The notes: generated by a model from the letters alone, not told the origin. Numbered from the stretch's first letter, positions 1 to 13,451 are shown. The stretch: DNA of 64,000 nucleotides from Urophycis tenuis (GCA_036785325.1 JAXIVH010000012.1:11332854-11396853), one strand, 5' to 3'. Numbers and translations: made by a program.

Positions 1-354
1 CTATGAGTAGGTGGTCACAGTGATACGATCATGTGTTGTGGTTATGTTGCTTTTTGTGCGTCATTACATAAGTCTCCATCATGCAGAGTATACCACTGTA
101 GAATATCATACGGTCATGTGATGTCATGTGATGTCAGGTGATTCCTGGTCGGACATCTTACCCCCATCTCATCCTCATGCACCCTCCACGCCGAGATGTA
201 GTTGGAAGTTTTATTCTGCTGGCTGAAAAATATGCACTACAATGGGGTGGAGGGCTGTGTGTGTATTATTCATTGGATGATACGCTTTTTTGCTCAATGC
301 GAAGATCATGACAGGTTGCAGCCTGCCCTGACCCGGGGTAACTCCTTTACACAG

Positions 355-1835
355 GACAAATTGTACTGCTGGACATGAGGGGAGACCCGGCTCAGACCTG
401 CGAGGAAGCTCCAACGTGAATCCAAAGTCAGGTGGGTCAGCTGCGGGTCGCACATTCTACAGTGAATAGTGAAAAGTTTGAAGTGGAACCGTGAAGGTTA
501 ATTGTCCATGCACAACCATCCAAGTCCACAGGGCGGCAGCAGAGTTTAAAAAAACGGTGTGTTACCGTGTCACGTTTCAGCGGGCCTACTCAGAACACAG
601 TGCAGAGCCTCTCAGCCTTTCACGGTTCAAGATAAAACATCCACTGGCAATCAATAACAGTATCCTGCTAGAACTACATCTTAGACATGAGACAATGTTT
701 CAATATCCAACCGTGTAGAAAACCATCAACTCAACTGTATTTACACATAGGCAGTTAGTTTAACCTTTGACAATGGGGGGGGGGGGGGGGGGGGGGGGAG
801 AGTGTTAAACATTTGCTGTACATGCAGGTGTCACTAAAGTGTAGCAAGCCATGGGTTTATGGGAAATGTAGTTAAGACATAAAAAGTACTTGGGAATGAA
901 GCTAGCTCTGGTCACATTTCAGCACATTTGAGTGCCATGTTTTTTTTTGTACTTGTTTAAACACCTGCACAACTCCAAACATCTCTGATCCCCATGGTTA
1001 CCAGTTGCAGGATGTAGCGCTGGTGTAGCCAGCGGCAGTCTGGAAGGGGATGAAGCGGACAGCAGCTGCACTGGATCAGCGACTCCCGACCAGCTGAGGG
1101 TGAGAGGAGAAAAAAGTGCCGTCTCTGTTCGGGCAGGTTCAATGGACGGCTTCCTGCTGCACTTCATCCGAGATGACTGGAGTCCGCAGCGATCAAAAGG
1201 CCCCTCTCATCGCCCCAGAAATGGTGTTGCAAGAGGCTTTCCCAAAATATTTCAGTTATGTCTGCGATGGCGCCGCCGCAATGCTACTAAACAAGCGTTG
1301 CCCGTTGCAGTGGCGGGGTCTTTTGCAGGCGGCCCTCCGACGGAGGTTCTGAGTGAGAGCCCGACACACACACATGTGTCTACTTTAGCCATCTGAGGGC
1401 CATTCAGACGATGTTCACCATCTATAGATCACTGAGCAGGGGACTGAAGCCCCAACAGAGAGCCCTTGATTCACTTGTTTTAGGACCGAACACACACACA
1501 CACACACATACACTGTCTTGTCCCAGACAAGCTCTCCACAAAGACCCTTGTTGTTCAGTGGGTGAAGCTTTGGTGCGAGCCCCGTTGCATCCTTCCTCTC
1601 GTGTCAAGTCTTGTTATTTCTTACCCTTGCACCCTTAATGTGTGTGTGTGTTTGTGTGTTTTAGCCTCGGCACAACCTGAGCGTGGCTGAGCTGCAGCAG
1701 AGGTTTCTGACCGTGGTGGGGCAGACGGCCCCGCTTCACCTGCCCCCCACCAGGGAGGACAATCGATGGGACGAGGACGTGAACCCCAGCAGCACGGAGG
1801 TGCCCAGCGCAGCCTTCGCCTGCAGACCGCCATGA
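355..1835 (+). CDS. 3' part of an unidentified protein-coding gene (last three coding exons)
   Basis: Three exons join in frame: 355-431, 1011-1099 and 1665-1835 (stop TGA 1833-1835). Each has an AG acceptor and a GT donor (GTGGGT after 431, GTGAGA after 1099). The phases agree: exon 1 ends on one base, exon 2 starts with the matching two, and exon 2 ends on a codon boundary. The 110 or so visible residues are polar and rich in Ser, Gly, Pro and Asp. The last exon contains LSVAELQQRFL, probably a short helix, and ends SAAFACRPP. I recognise no domain. Earlier exons must lie left of the window. The gene converges on picalm. In mammals CCDC83 occupies this position beside PICALM in the same orientation, but I see no sequence resemblance and do not assign the name. 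The consistent phases make this more than a chance ORF. Confidence 0.55.
775..798 (+). repeat. G24 homopolymer
   Basis: An uninterrupted run of 24 Gs in the intron between the first two exons of the left-edge gene. It is the longest of many G or C runs in the window. Others include 3954-3968, 17387-17400 and 39609-39627. Confidence 0.95.
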
Positions 1836-2080
1836 ACTTGATATGCTTTTGGCCATTCAATGCGGCAGTCTTGATCCATTTGTATTTTTATTCATTTTGT
1901 ATTTGTATTTTATTTTATTTTATTATCTTGAATATAAAATATTTTAACTTTGATCTATTGAGACCATGTTGCCATATCAAAATTAAAAAGGTAGTACAAA
2001 CAAAACAAGTACGTCTTCAAGAAATCGATATTTTTTGGGGGGGAAAAAATACAGGGAGAGGGAGTTGTGGAAGCTTGCAC
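1836..2080. other. Short spacer between two convergent 3' ends
   Basis: An A/T-rich stretch lies between the stop of the left-edge gene (1835) and the likely 3' end of picalm. On the + strand, 1931-1940 holds a weak polyadenylation-like AATATAAAAT. On the - strand, TTTATT at 2081-2086 and at 2229-2234 reads AATAAA in the picalm sense. The two transcripts therefore probably end within a few hundred bases of each other. This comes from hexamers only. Confidence 0.3.
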
Positions 2081-3641
2081 TTTATTAAAAAAAAAAAAAA
2101 ACAACCCAAAAACAAATCTATAATCTGCCGCAAATGTGAAAAAAAAAAAAACCACAATGTGAGTAACCTTCCTGTTCGGACCATAGTTTCACCGTCGGCT
2201 TCCCGTCTCTGGTGCTGCAGGTCCAGATTTTATTTACACAGAGCCCCGATCAACAGCGCTCCACTCTGCCTGCAACACACCTCTGCTCAACCACTGCAAA
2301 CACACACACACACACACACACACAGTCACTCACGCACACAGTCACTCATACTCAGTCACACTTACAGGAAGGCTCCCACATGCTGAGGTTGGACAGCCAA
2401 GCAGTGTTGTTAAATGAAACGACATGGTCTGCTGAAAGCATTGAAAACGTACACGTGGATTCCTTTCAAATGCAAATCATAGGCTTTTTTTTTTGTAGTA
2501 ATATTCCGGTTGGTTGGTTTGTCGTTTTTTTTTTTTTTTTTTCTACCTGCAATGAAATTCTTCCCTCACCCAATTGTTTTAAAATTAAACTCACAGAATC
2601 GTAAGTGAGCATCAACTCTTCTTTTTTTTTTTTATATATAATATCTGTATACATCCTCAATGTGACCCAATAGAACTGTACAAGGCATCATGCGAATACA
2701 AGGATTATTTTGTGCCTCAATAGCAAAAAAGTGTCATTTTTCCCCCTTCCCTCAAACATTATATTATTTTCTTTTTTTTTTTAACACTCAAAATATTAAA
2801 TTCCAGAATCAGTCATACCCACAAAGTAACCTGATGCCCTCCCTCAATGCAGCGAAGAGGCTGATGTCATTCGTTCATTTGGGGAAAAAAAAAAAAGACG
2901 AAAAATAATAATCTCATGCGCTCTGCAGGGTAATCATAAATAAATACAAACAAGGAATGTTTACTGCAACAAAAAATAAAATAAAAATACATACAAAAAA
3001 AAATAAAAATCCGACAACATGGTTTAGACTGGAATCTCCATTTTCTTTTCTTTTTTTTTTCCCCCTCCCACAATAAATCGGGTAAGGTGATCGTGATTGA
3101 CAATCAAGAGGCGACGACGAAACCTGGTCGATTTACCAGGCTAAAAAGGTCTCTCCCCTTTGAAGGGAGTATTCCGTTTCTCCCTTTTGTCCGGGGGGTC
3201 TTACAGTTGAGTGGGTGGGAGGCGGAGGAGGCGGCGGCGGTGGCCGGGATGCACACAGCGCTCCCCTGTCCAGATGGCTCATGTGTGGCCCTGCACAGCC
3301 GCTGCCACTCCCCTCTCAATGACAAGACACTGGATCTCCGTCGCGGGGACAATGTCCACTTTTTAAGGGCTTCTCTCTGTATGTATCGTGAGACTGCGGG
3401 ACCGCATGGCTTGCCAACTTACTCCACTCACTCACTCGGTCGGTCGGTATCCCCTCTCCCCCCCCACCCCCCACGAAAGCCCATCCAGTCTTAATCCAGC
3501 CGTGCTCTGGAATAAAGGGAGCGATTGAGAGATTTAAGGGGAAAAAAAAAACGGCAAACATTTTGGGTGGTTTGCTCGACTTTTGTGTTTTTTTTTTCGT
3601 CGTCAACTGGGCAAAGGGCAAGGCTGGAACCGTGAATGCCT
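2081..3641 (-). other. picalm: Probable picalm 3' untranslated region
   Basis: This is the sequence downstream of the picalm stop codon (TAA, 3644-3642). It has no supported ORF and is rich in A and T runs. Two AATAAA hexamers in the picalm sense (complement of 2229-2234 and of 2081-2086) are candidate polyadenylation signals, implying a 3' UTR of about 1.4-1.6 kb. Transcript evidence would be needed to place the end. Confidence 0.35.
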
Positions 3642-4127
3642 TTACATGAACTGCATCTGAGGAGAAGAGGGGAAAACGAAAACAGGGATTCAGGACACGA
3701 ATGGGCTGTCGGGGAACGTTGTTGCTTCAAAAGGGTCAATTAGAAAAATCATCTTTTTGACACAACCCTCTCCCAAAACATGGCTGTCCCGGGTCTACAG
3801 TCACACCTGGAGGGCCCGCACTCCCGAAAACATTTACCTGTGCTCCCGGGCCGAACGGGTTGGCGGGCCTCATGGCAGCCTGGTTGTACATCATGGTGGG
3901 CTGTGACGCTGACATCATGGAGCCCATGTTGGGAGGCTAAAGGGAAGCGGGGAGGGGGGGGGGGGGGGAGGGAAACAAGCCTGTTAGTCACAGGAAGACG
4001 CTAACAATCGCAATCGCCTCCAAGTCACCAGATAGCCACCACGCTGGTTGTCTAGAAAAGCTGGCATTGGGCTACCATCGATAGTTTTATGGTTTTATTT
4101 TTGTATGGCCTGGGAACAAGTGACACA

Positions 4128-4158
<31 letters not shown>

Positions 4159-7100
4159 GCTCACACACACTGGTAACCCAGTGTAAAAATACACTGTGTG
4201 GCTGCGAGATGAGGCTAGTCAGTCAGTCTCTGCGCGGTGATTCATTAAGAGCAGCAGCAGTGTAGCGCAGAATGTCGTCAGCATCGCTGCTGTCTTTTTT
4301 TTTTTCCTTTCTCTCCCCCTGACTCTCAGCTCGGCGTGGGCGGGGGGACGGGGGGGGGGGGGGGGGGGAGGGGGACGTCACCGTCTAGTCACACCATGGC
4401 ACACGGACACCGGCCAGATGGACCGAGCTGACGCGGGGGGGAGGAAGAAGCAAGGGGAGCGCGTTCCCAGTGTCCCCCAGCTCCGGGCGTCGCCCCCCTC
4501 CGGGTACGCTCCAACGCGCTCCCCCATCTCACAGACGAGGGTCCGGGCGCTACGACGGTGTGTCTGTCATGGTGACGGGATCTCTTGAGAACCCCCCGCC
4601 TCCCTCCCCCCCCCCCCACCCCCAATCCATCCTGAGGCTGCATCGCGGCTCACATGGCAGCGAAGAGGCGCATCGCGGCGGCAAACTCACCATTGCGTAT
4701 GCCATCATTCCCGTCGGCGTGGTTGCGGGGAAGGCCATGACAGATGGCGCCTGAAGTGACACACATAAACGCAAAAAAAAACACAGATCATTTCGACGTC
4801 AAGAGCCGAGAGGAGAGCTCTTCACAGCTACACGTACCCAAATGAACAGGGGGGGGGGGGGGGGGGGACACAGGGTGGCTAACAATCAGATATTTCAATT
4901 TATTTGTTCAGTTCTCTGTTTGCCTATTGGGCGGTGGTCTACATAAAGGATCAACCTGTGGGAGGAAGACGAGGAAGGGGGTTTGATGGGACGCTGAAGG
5001 CCCCGCAGAGAGCATTCAGAGTGCCACATTCAAGCAGAATCTTTTCAAACACAAAAAGGGTATAATTAACGTCTATAACCCATACTTATCTTCCAATGCT
5101 GAACTAATGACTTCTGAACGTGGACTGCATTTGCCTGCTTGTCTAATCGGCAGTGTTGGGAATACTTTTTCCTTTTTTTTTTTTAATGCCGCAAAGTGAC
5201 ACTATACCCGAGGGCACTCGATTACCAACGTTGTGTCTGAAGAAATCTCTGCGTAAAACATGCAAACCAAGTTTTTTTCAACCAGCAATTTGTCCTTGGC
5301 TTGAAGGCGGTGAATTTGCACACAGGCGGACCCATGCGTACGCACATCAAGCAGCCAAGTGAAAAGGAAAACCGCGAGATAGAAGCCGCAAACATGACCA
5401 GTTAATGCTTCTGTCCAACTTCCACAAATACAATTTCCACCCGGGAAGCAACTTGTCAGCCACTTGTATCAAGTAAGACCGATACTTGCACATTAATAAG
5501 ATAATCCGACAATGCTACACGTTGCTAATTTAAGCCATGTCCTAAAATGCATCACTGCAGCTGTAGGAGGTGCCCGTGTCAAATGGCAGAATCAAGGGTT
5601 GTAGGAGGATGTGGTGGTGGGGGGGGGGGCTCCAAGGCTGCATCAGAACAAGTGAGCATGTTTTCACACAACGCAGTATTCACCGGTGGCCGGGTTCTCT
5701 GGTTTTTTCGGGGCCAAGTGTCATGTTTCAGCCAGAGGGAGACATAGCAGGCGTTTCTCTGCCCTCCCCAAGCCGCTTAAGGGCCACGCTCCTTGACGAT
5801 ATCGTACATTCGAATCGTTTCCAACTGACGCATAACAGGCTGAAATAAACAGCTGCTTCAGAGACAACATTTCCAGACACCATGGGAGCGAGGGTCTGCG
5901 GTCACCATCGGCCGACGAACTCGATGCAAGTGAAACAGAACGGGCCGATGGTGACGCCAATGACGCTGGCGAGGCGCATGTCTAAGAGGACTCGGCTCAC
6001 CCCTTCCCGGTTTGGCCAGTGAGCGAACACCGTCATGGTGACTGATTTTTAGGTCGTAATACTTTTAACTACCGGGTGGAGTAGAGGGGACAATGTGTGG
6101 TCGTAAATTGTATGGTGATGAGCCGAGCCAGGCAGGAGCACAGGGTTTTTTAGATCGACTGGTGTTCATCGAGGTCAACTTATTTCCCACGGCCAAATGA
6201 TTGCGGTGCGATTTCAACACTCGATTAATCCCAACTTTTTTTTGGGTGCGTACGAACAGTCTAGGTGTCAACACGCGTACGATAGGATTTACGAGTAGAT
6301 TCTACAAACTATAGAGATGAGGGCCAACGGGGAGAGATTATGGAGAGAAGCCAAATAAGACTCTGGTGAAGATTTGCGGCGGGGTGGAAAGGAAGATGAA
6401 GCCATTGCTGGCAGTTGCACGACTACGATTGGTCAGAAATCTGACAGAAAAGGGAACAAAAAGTGGGGTGCGGGGGGGGGGGGGGGGGGAGAGACACCGT
6501 TTTTTTTCGCCAAGAGCTCTGTGGGGGCCGATCCAATGTCCCCCGCAGTGATGACAAACCTAGATTCGCCCGTCAACCGAACCCCCCTTTCCTGGGAATG
6601 CGCGCGCGTTTCGCTATTTTCGCTCCTGTGGACGAGTCGCTCGCGGTGGCCTCTGGGCCCTGCGACCGCAAAACGTAACGCAACGAATGCTTTGCATTAA
6701 GACGCGCCCCCGAGGACACAAGACGACAAAACAAACCGCACACGGTGTGCTTTGTTAGGTCAGAGAGAGAATCCGGTCCCGGGGAGACTGAGTGGTGTGC
6801 ATAGCATATGCCGGACGAATGTGACGCGTTGGTCATGAAATACGATAAGATCTGTGTTGGTTTCGCAACAGGTTCGCTTACACAGAGGTGTATCATTATT
6901 CAAAATCTTAAAATGACTCATTTGCGTACAGTCACCGCCCACACACAGGGAATGAGATGCTTTTTGCCCCCACGGTTGGAAGTGCCACCCGGCGGTGTTA
7001 CGGCATGTGGAGACGGGACGTCACGAGTGACACATCTTAAGAGGACACCGACGGAGTATGACGAAAGACTAGATTAGTCATACGAAAAATCCCACCACAT

Positions 7101-8210
7101 GATGAGGTGTAAAAACGAATGTGTGTGCGTTATGGAAACAGTCAAATTTATTGGTTTTTTTTTTTTCTCCCTTCTGTCTGTGAAATTAAAAAAAAAAACC
7201 AAACTAATCAGGGATTTACCCAACAGTAAATTCCAGCAATCGCTAGCACGCTTCGCACCAAAAGAGTTCCCCTATTCAAACTGAACATGCTTTTGACGTG
7301 CTAACTTAGGGATGCTAACTTCACTTAAAGTCACAGCCCCCAGAGAACCCTGGAGGCTGTGACGGCTTGCCAGCGGCGGCGCGCGGTCGAGGCAGATCTT
7401 GCCATTCCTAAAACCGCCACTGAGCCGGTTGCCGTGGCATTGGTGCGACCCACTGTGCGGCTGAGTGACTCGACGTGAGGCAGGCAAGTGGGTGGTGCTG
7501 GTGGTGCTGGTGGTGGTGCTGGTGTTTGTATCACTGCAGTGTAAGGTCGCACGTGGAGAGATTGCGGTGAACCGATGCATGCTCGTGTTGCCCCCCCTCC
7601 CCCCCCCCCCCCCAAAAAAAAACAATAAATAAAGGAAAAGCAGGGCAGTTGGGAGTGGGGAGTGTGTTCGGCCCAACAGTACAGAAGCATGGACTTACGT
7701 AGTGTGGGAAATGCATGTCGTTCTTTGAATTTGGACCCCCGCCGAGAACAAGTATTAAAAAAAAAAATGAAAAAAATGAAAAATGGACAGAAATATGGGA
7801 AGAATCGTGGGTTAGGGTAATGTTGACAAACAGGTAAAAAAAACATTCATGTGGCTCCATCTGCCAGTTAGCTCTAGCGTGTTTGCATTGGACGGCAATC
7901 CTCCCAACAGACCAGCGACCAGCGGTGTATACCCCTGTAAAACGGCCAAAGACAAGACGTGGGACAGCAAGTACCATGTTGGCAGCACTCCACGTGGTGG
8001 AGGGAGCCATCTTGGGCTGCCAGTTGGTCCCACCAGTCAGCTTCTTCTCCCCGGGCTGACTCCAGTGTAGATCACTTCACGGGGAGAAAGAAAAACACAA
8101 CGCGGCCTTTAAATAGGAGGTTTCCATGACGACCACCACCGCGACGCCAAACAAAACAAGTCCTGAAGGGTGCACTTACTTCTTGGCCGTGCCATTGCCG
8201 ATTCCCAAAT
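3642..8210 (-). CDS. picalm: picalm exons 17-22: C-terminal tail and stop
   Basis: Exons 8210-8180, 8074-7975, 7722-7699, 4750-4691, 3936-3838 and 3656-3642 encode NLGIGNGTAKN, WSQPGEKKLTGGTNWQPK, an eight-residue microexon (NDMHFPHY), APSVMAFPATTPTGMMAY, NMGSMMSASQPTMMYNQ with ANPFGPGAQ, and a last exon giving MQFM and TAA (3644-3642). The order and content match the PICALM C-terminus. The second NPF here is another EH-domain ligand. Exons 19, 20 and 21 (24, 60 and 99 bases) start and end on codon boundaries and could be alternatively spliced in frame. The exon 21 acceptor sits just below a 15-base C run in the transcript sense (complement of 3954-3968). Confidence 0.93.
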
Positions 8211-10863
8211 CTAGCGGGGAGAACAAGAGCAACACGTGGGTTATTAAACTCTTCCTGACTGTAAAAAAAAAAAAATAAAAAAAAAAGACACGGTGCATGT
8301 GTGAAGTGGGACTAGTTAACGTACTGCCAACGAGATTGGCCAACGAGGAGTCCAGGTCGTCAGACACAAGCTTGCCGGGCAGATGGGAAATGGAGTTCAG
8401 GCCCTGATTCGGCGAGGAGGCCACTGTGGGTTTGAGGATTCCACCTAAAGCATCTTGAAATAAAGGGGAGGGGGGGGGGGGGGGGGGGGGGCCGACACAG
8501 ACAAAAAAAACGGGGAGGCAAGGGGTGGATGGAGGTCATACGAGGGACGACACACAGCGTTGACGAAACACAACAACAACGTGAACAAAAACACACAGAC
8601 ACGAAGAGACAGGGAGAGAGAGAGAGGGTGGGAAGGGGGGCGGTTAGGCGTGGAGGAGGGTGAGGGACGGGGCCTGCAACGCTGAAGTGATGCGCGATTG
8701 CGTGCGCAGGTGTGTCCGGTCAACTCACCCAGGCATGCATGCGCCATGCACAAGCCAATGGTTCGCCCACCCCCAGAACCCCGCCCCCGACAGAGAGGGA
8801 GTGAACCACCGAGACAGGTGGGGTGGTGAAGAGAGGAGAGAAACAGTTAGTGAGCTGGCAAGCACACCACAAACCAAACTCACTGGTGGTGTGCAAAGCA
8901 CCGTGCTGAAGGCAGAAAATGTCTGCCGTGGTTTTAAAATGAAGTGTCTCCTTTCGGAGATTACTTTAAAAAAAATAATGACTCATGTTATAATCACCAT
9001 CATACATTAAATATAACCACTTATACAACTCATGTATTATAGGTGAAAACTGACACCACACTGGTTGACGGAAATAAGCACAACATCAATGGAAGCAGGC
9101 GAGACATTTCAATTGTTTCATTGTCCTTACAAAAGAAAACATTACACTTCCATTTGACAGTTTCCAGATGTGCACTGGGAACCGTCGATACTTTATTCCA
9201 GATGCGTTTCCTGGGACGAAAAGGCCTTTTTTTGGAACGGCAGTAAGTAGCTAAATCTCCACGGCCAACGACATGTGTTGGCTAAACGGGGTGACTGTGT
9301 TTGATTAGCACCAGAAAGCCCTTAGCAGATTGTGTTGACAAATGAATGCTTGATGCAGTCATGATCCACAGCAAGGAGTCACACAATGATTTCCCAAAGC
9401 CCAGCTATCAACCACAGCCTCATCATCTCGGCCACCTCTAGGTGGCACCAGTGGCACCAGGGTGGGGGATAGCTAAAGGACCATACCTGTGTGCTTTTGA
9501 GTCACTGCCAACAGGGGAGTTCCCTCCCCCCCCCTCTCACTTTCATTCAGCTATTCCCATAAGTCTTATTCTGAGCTCCAAAAAGTTTCCCCACGGCCGC
9601 TTGAATAGAATATTATAAGGGGCACGAGTCTAGTGCGCGGCAAAGCGTAGTACAATAAACACTTGCATAACATTAGCGTGTCTGCTGGTTTTCAATCTTC
9701 CCGAAAGCCAAAACCTTATTTTGCACAGCTGGCCCATGTTAATTTTTCTCAGCCCCTAGACACAAATAAAGATGACGAATATCCTATAATGGCGATGAAT
9801 CAAAAACCACCGGTTGGTCCTTCTAGAAAGTGAAGCGGGTGTGATGACAGCGCGATGCGGGTGGCGTGGGAGGCCGAGGCTTGCGAGGCGCTCACCGGCG
9901 TGGTCCATGGTGTTGCCGTTGGTCTTGTTGCCAAACACGGAGTCAAAGTCCACGTGGAGGCCCCGGGCGTTGGCCTGCTGCTGGGAGGTCGGAGAGGCGG
10001 AGAACCCTGGGTGAGAGGGGGGGGGGGGGACAACGTCAGACAGGGGGGGGGGAGGAGAAGGGTAGGGGAGTCAAGAGCCTGTCACACACAGGGCTAGAGC
10101 CAGTGGTTCAACAGCTGTCAATTCACCGAAAAAGGGGAAAAGAAAAAGAAAATCCAAACAGGAAATCCAGTGTCTGACGGCGATGGGTGGGGCTTACATT
10201 TGGGACAACCTGTCAGGAGTCAACCAAGTTATTTTTTTAAATGCGGGACGCACTATTTTTTATGTTGTTTTTTTTTTAATATGACTTATCTCAGCCATGA
10301 AAGCCATTGCGAAATGCATTAACAGTTGGCTGATGCAAACGGACACGTGTCGTTCGTGCCGTCGTCGCCATTTCCAGCGGGGTCATTCGCTCATGACTCC
10401 GCACGTGACCAGCGCGGCCGGTCAGCACGTAGCGGTGTAGCTCATGTTAGCAACGTGCCACACGCTGGGCACCGAGGTCAGCGGGGGGAGGATGTGTGCA
10501 TACTGCATACGAGCAAACTATAATTTCCTGTTTGGATTCCTTCGGGGGGGGGGGGGGGGCAGGGCAACGTGACACTCCGAATACCATCACGCGAGCCCAC
10601 CTCGTATTTGAAGTGGGTCGCAGATGCTAGGGAGAGCAAAAATAAAAAATAAAAAATTAAAAATGGGAGAATGCATCGTGCTCACAGAAGGGGTCTGAAG
10701 AACCTACCTCTGAAGGCACCGGCCACAGCGGGGGGCTCGGATTGGAAGAGGGAGGAGTTGGAGTAAGGGCTTGGCCCACAGAAAGAGTCTGATACGCGCA
10801 CACAGAGGAGGGCCGAGGACAGCCACAGAACCAGCAGGGGCGTGGGGAGAGGTGGAGAAAAAG

Positions 10864-10896
<33 letters not shown>

Positions 10897-11989
10897 GGGG
10901 GGTGGGGGGTAGGGGTGGGAAGAATGCACCGTGAAGAGGCAAACACAGACAACAAGACGCGACGCGGCACGACAAAGCACTAATAGAAGCAAGCTGAAAC
11001 CACCGGTGGAGAGGAGCTGGAGTTCAAGTCAAGGAGCGGAAGGGGAGGAAGGGGGGAAGTGGGGGGCGACGCAGGGATTAGCAAGAAAAGTTTGCAGGGA
11101 CACTCGACCCACCATGGCTTTCAGAAGAAAAAGAAGAAGAAAAAAAAAAGGCCGAGCTCGGAAGTTCATTCAAGTGCTTTTTGGGAACCTGAGGGAGTGG
11201 CGGTGTGTAAGGGGTAGGGGGAGGGGGAGGGAGGGGGAGGGGGGAGCGTGCTCACCAAAAGCAGACGAGTGGAGGGCATAAGCTCTGGGAAGCATCCCAT
11301 CCCCAGCACCCCCCCCCCCCCACCAACGACAGTGCCAAGCAGAAAACACCTTGCCAATGCCGCGCTCTTACCCCGCTAGACCATGCACAACACAACAGAG
11401 AACTGCTCTACCACTCCTAGGAGTTGCCCGCACTCTCTGGTACCTGGGAGAATATTCTCTATGTGCGCTGAGCTATCAAGATCTGGTGTCAGGGAGGAGG
11501 AGCTGGACTCCAGAAAGGGATTGCACTGATCTGGATGGAGGGGGAGGAGGGGGGGAGGGGGGGGGAGAAAAACCAAAAAAAAAAAAAAGAAAAAGAACAG
11601 GCATTTAAAAACATGGCGTGCCTCTAAAAACGGTCTGGGAACATGGTCTTATCTGTAAGGGAAGCAAATATTTATATGAGCGTGGAAGTGTGCCAGGGCT
11701 GGAGATGAATGTGAGAACAGCTGTGTCACTAAACAGGAACATGGGTTAGAGACAATGTCGTTCTCACACTAGCAAACAGGAAGTCAATTGGGCCAGAGAT
11801 GCCTGATGTCAGATGCCAGTGTATTTAATTTATTTATTTTTTGCATTTAAATCATAATTCTTTCCAAAAGGTCCACATAATGGGAGCAGCTCAAACAATC
11901 CATTGAGAGAATGGTAGTAACATTCGTGGGAGTCTGGCAACAATCGACCACCCCGTTTGTATTTCATACCTGTGGAGACTATGTGGAGA

Positions 11990-12071
<82 letters not shown>

Positions 12072-13414
12072 CAAGTATACGAAAGTAGCGACGACGCCAA
12101 CGCCCCACAGGAAGTAGCATGCCGACTGAACGACGAGTCTGTCACCAATCCTCTCCCACACACACACACACTCACCACTCATTAACGTAATCTGTTGCAG
12201 CACGCCAAAATAAAAGCAACACCGAATAAAAAGATGCAACTCGACACAATGGCAACAATGAAAACACGCGTAGGAGCCAAACGGGTGATGATGATTAGAA
12301 AGGTTGCAAATCGTAAAAACGGGGAACGTGGAGTTCCCACGGACCCGGGCTCGGAGCAGCATCTCTACAGCAGGTTTACTAGCACCTGAGTACAGAACAA
12401 CAACAAGGATGACGACGACGACAATGCATAACGTAAGGGCAGAGTCCATGTCCAAGGTGCATGTTTGTACTGTAGATAGTGTCATAGAGATGGGTAAACG
12501 ACAATGTCCGAGTGGAACGGAGCTCACGTGGTCTGGTTTTAAAACCCAACGTAGCTTTGCATTTTTCCCCATAATAAACCTATGAATTATATCTATTAAA
12601 AACAAACAAAACAACAACATGGTGTGAAGAAGGTGGCCCCGGACTCGTCTCGGTGCACCAAACAATGAGCTGAGCTCACCAACGCGCTGTTTGTTTGGGT
12701 TTCCAAAAAAAAAAAAAGAAGGCAAACAGCATCTTTATCTTTTGCAGTGTGACGATAATCACTGTTTGCCTTTCACTTCAGTCCCACATTAAAGCTAAGT
12801 ACACGTTACACAGATGATTACGCAAAAGAAGTTGACACGAGGGTGCAGCGCATGTACGCGGCTCTCGCCCGAGGGGGGGGGGGGGGAGAACACAGGGCGA
12901 GATTCACATTGTAATTCACCAGCCGCTAAAGATTTGTATATGGTAAGCAGAGCGTGCGCCTCAGGCACCGCATTCTGCATATGCCGCTTGTCGAGCCATC
13001 CTCCCGTTGATAGATTGTGACGCATACGCACCGCGTGTGTGTGTGTGTGTGTGTGCGTCCGCGTCTCCGTTGCAAATTTGGACGAATGAACTTTAGATCA
13101 CGGAAACGTCATCCGAAATTCCGTTTGTCGAATCTTTTTCCGCCCCGCCACCCCCCCCCCCCCCCCCCCCTGCTTTTTTTGTCTCACTTTTAACTCGATG
13201 CACGCTGAATAACTTGGCCGTTCGCCAGAAGACATTACCTACACAGCACTGCGGGCACACGGTGTGTGTGTGTGTGTGTGTGTGTGTCTGTGTGTGACAT
13301 CACAACAACAAACTTCACGCTGTCTCTTGCAGCAGGAAGGGTGACCTTTGCGTGGTTTTTTTTGCGAATGAAAAAAGTGAGAGTGTAACGAGTTTGTGTG
13401 TGTACCGGGGGCAC

Positions 13415-13451
<37 letters not shown>

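Noticed and set aside
11979..12725. 248-residue minus-strand ORF ending in His/Thr repeats
   Set aside because: A third of it is the GT microsatellite, and the rest has no recognisable domain. It lies in picalm intron 12 and has no conserved PICALM sequence.
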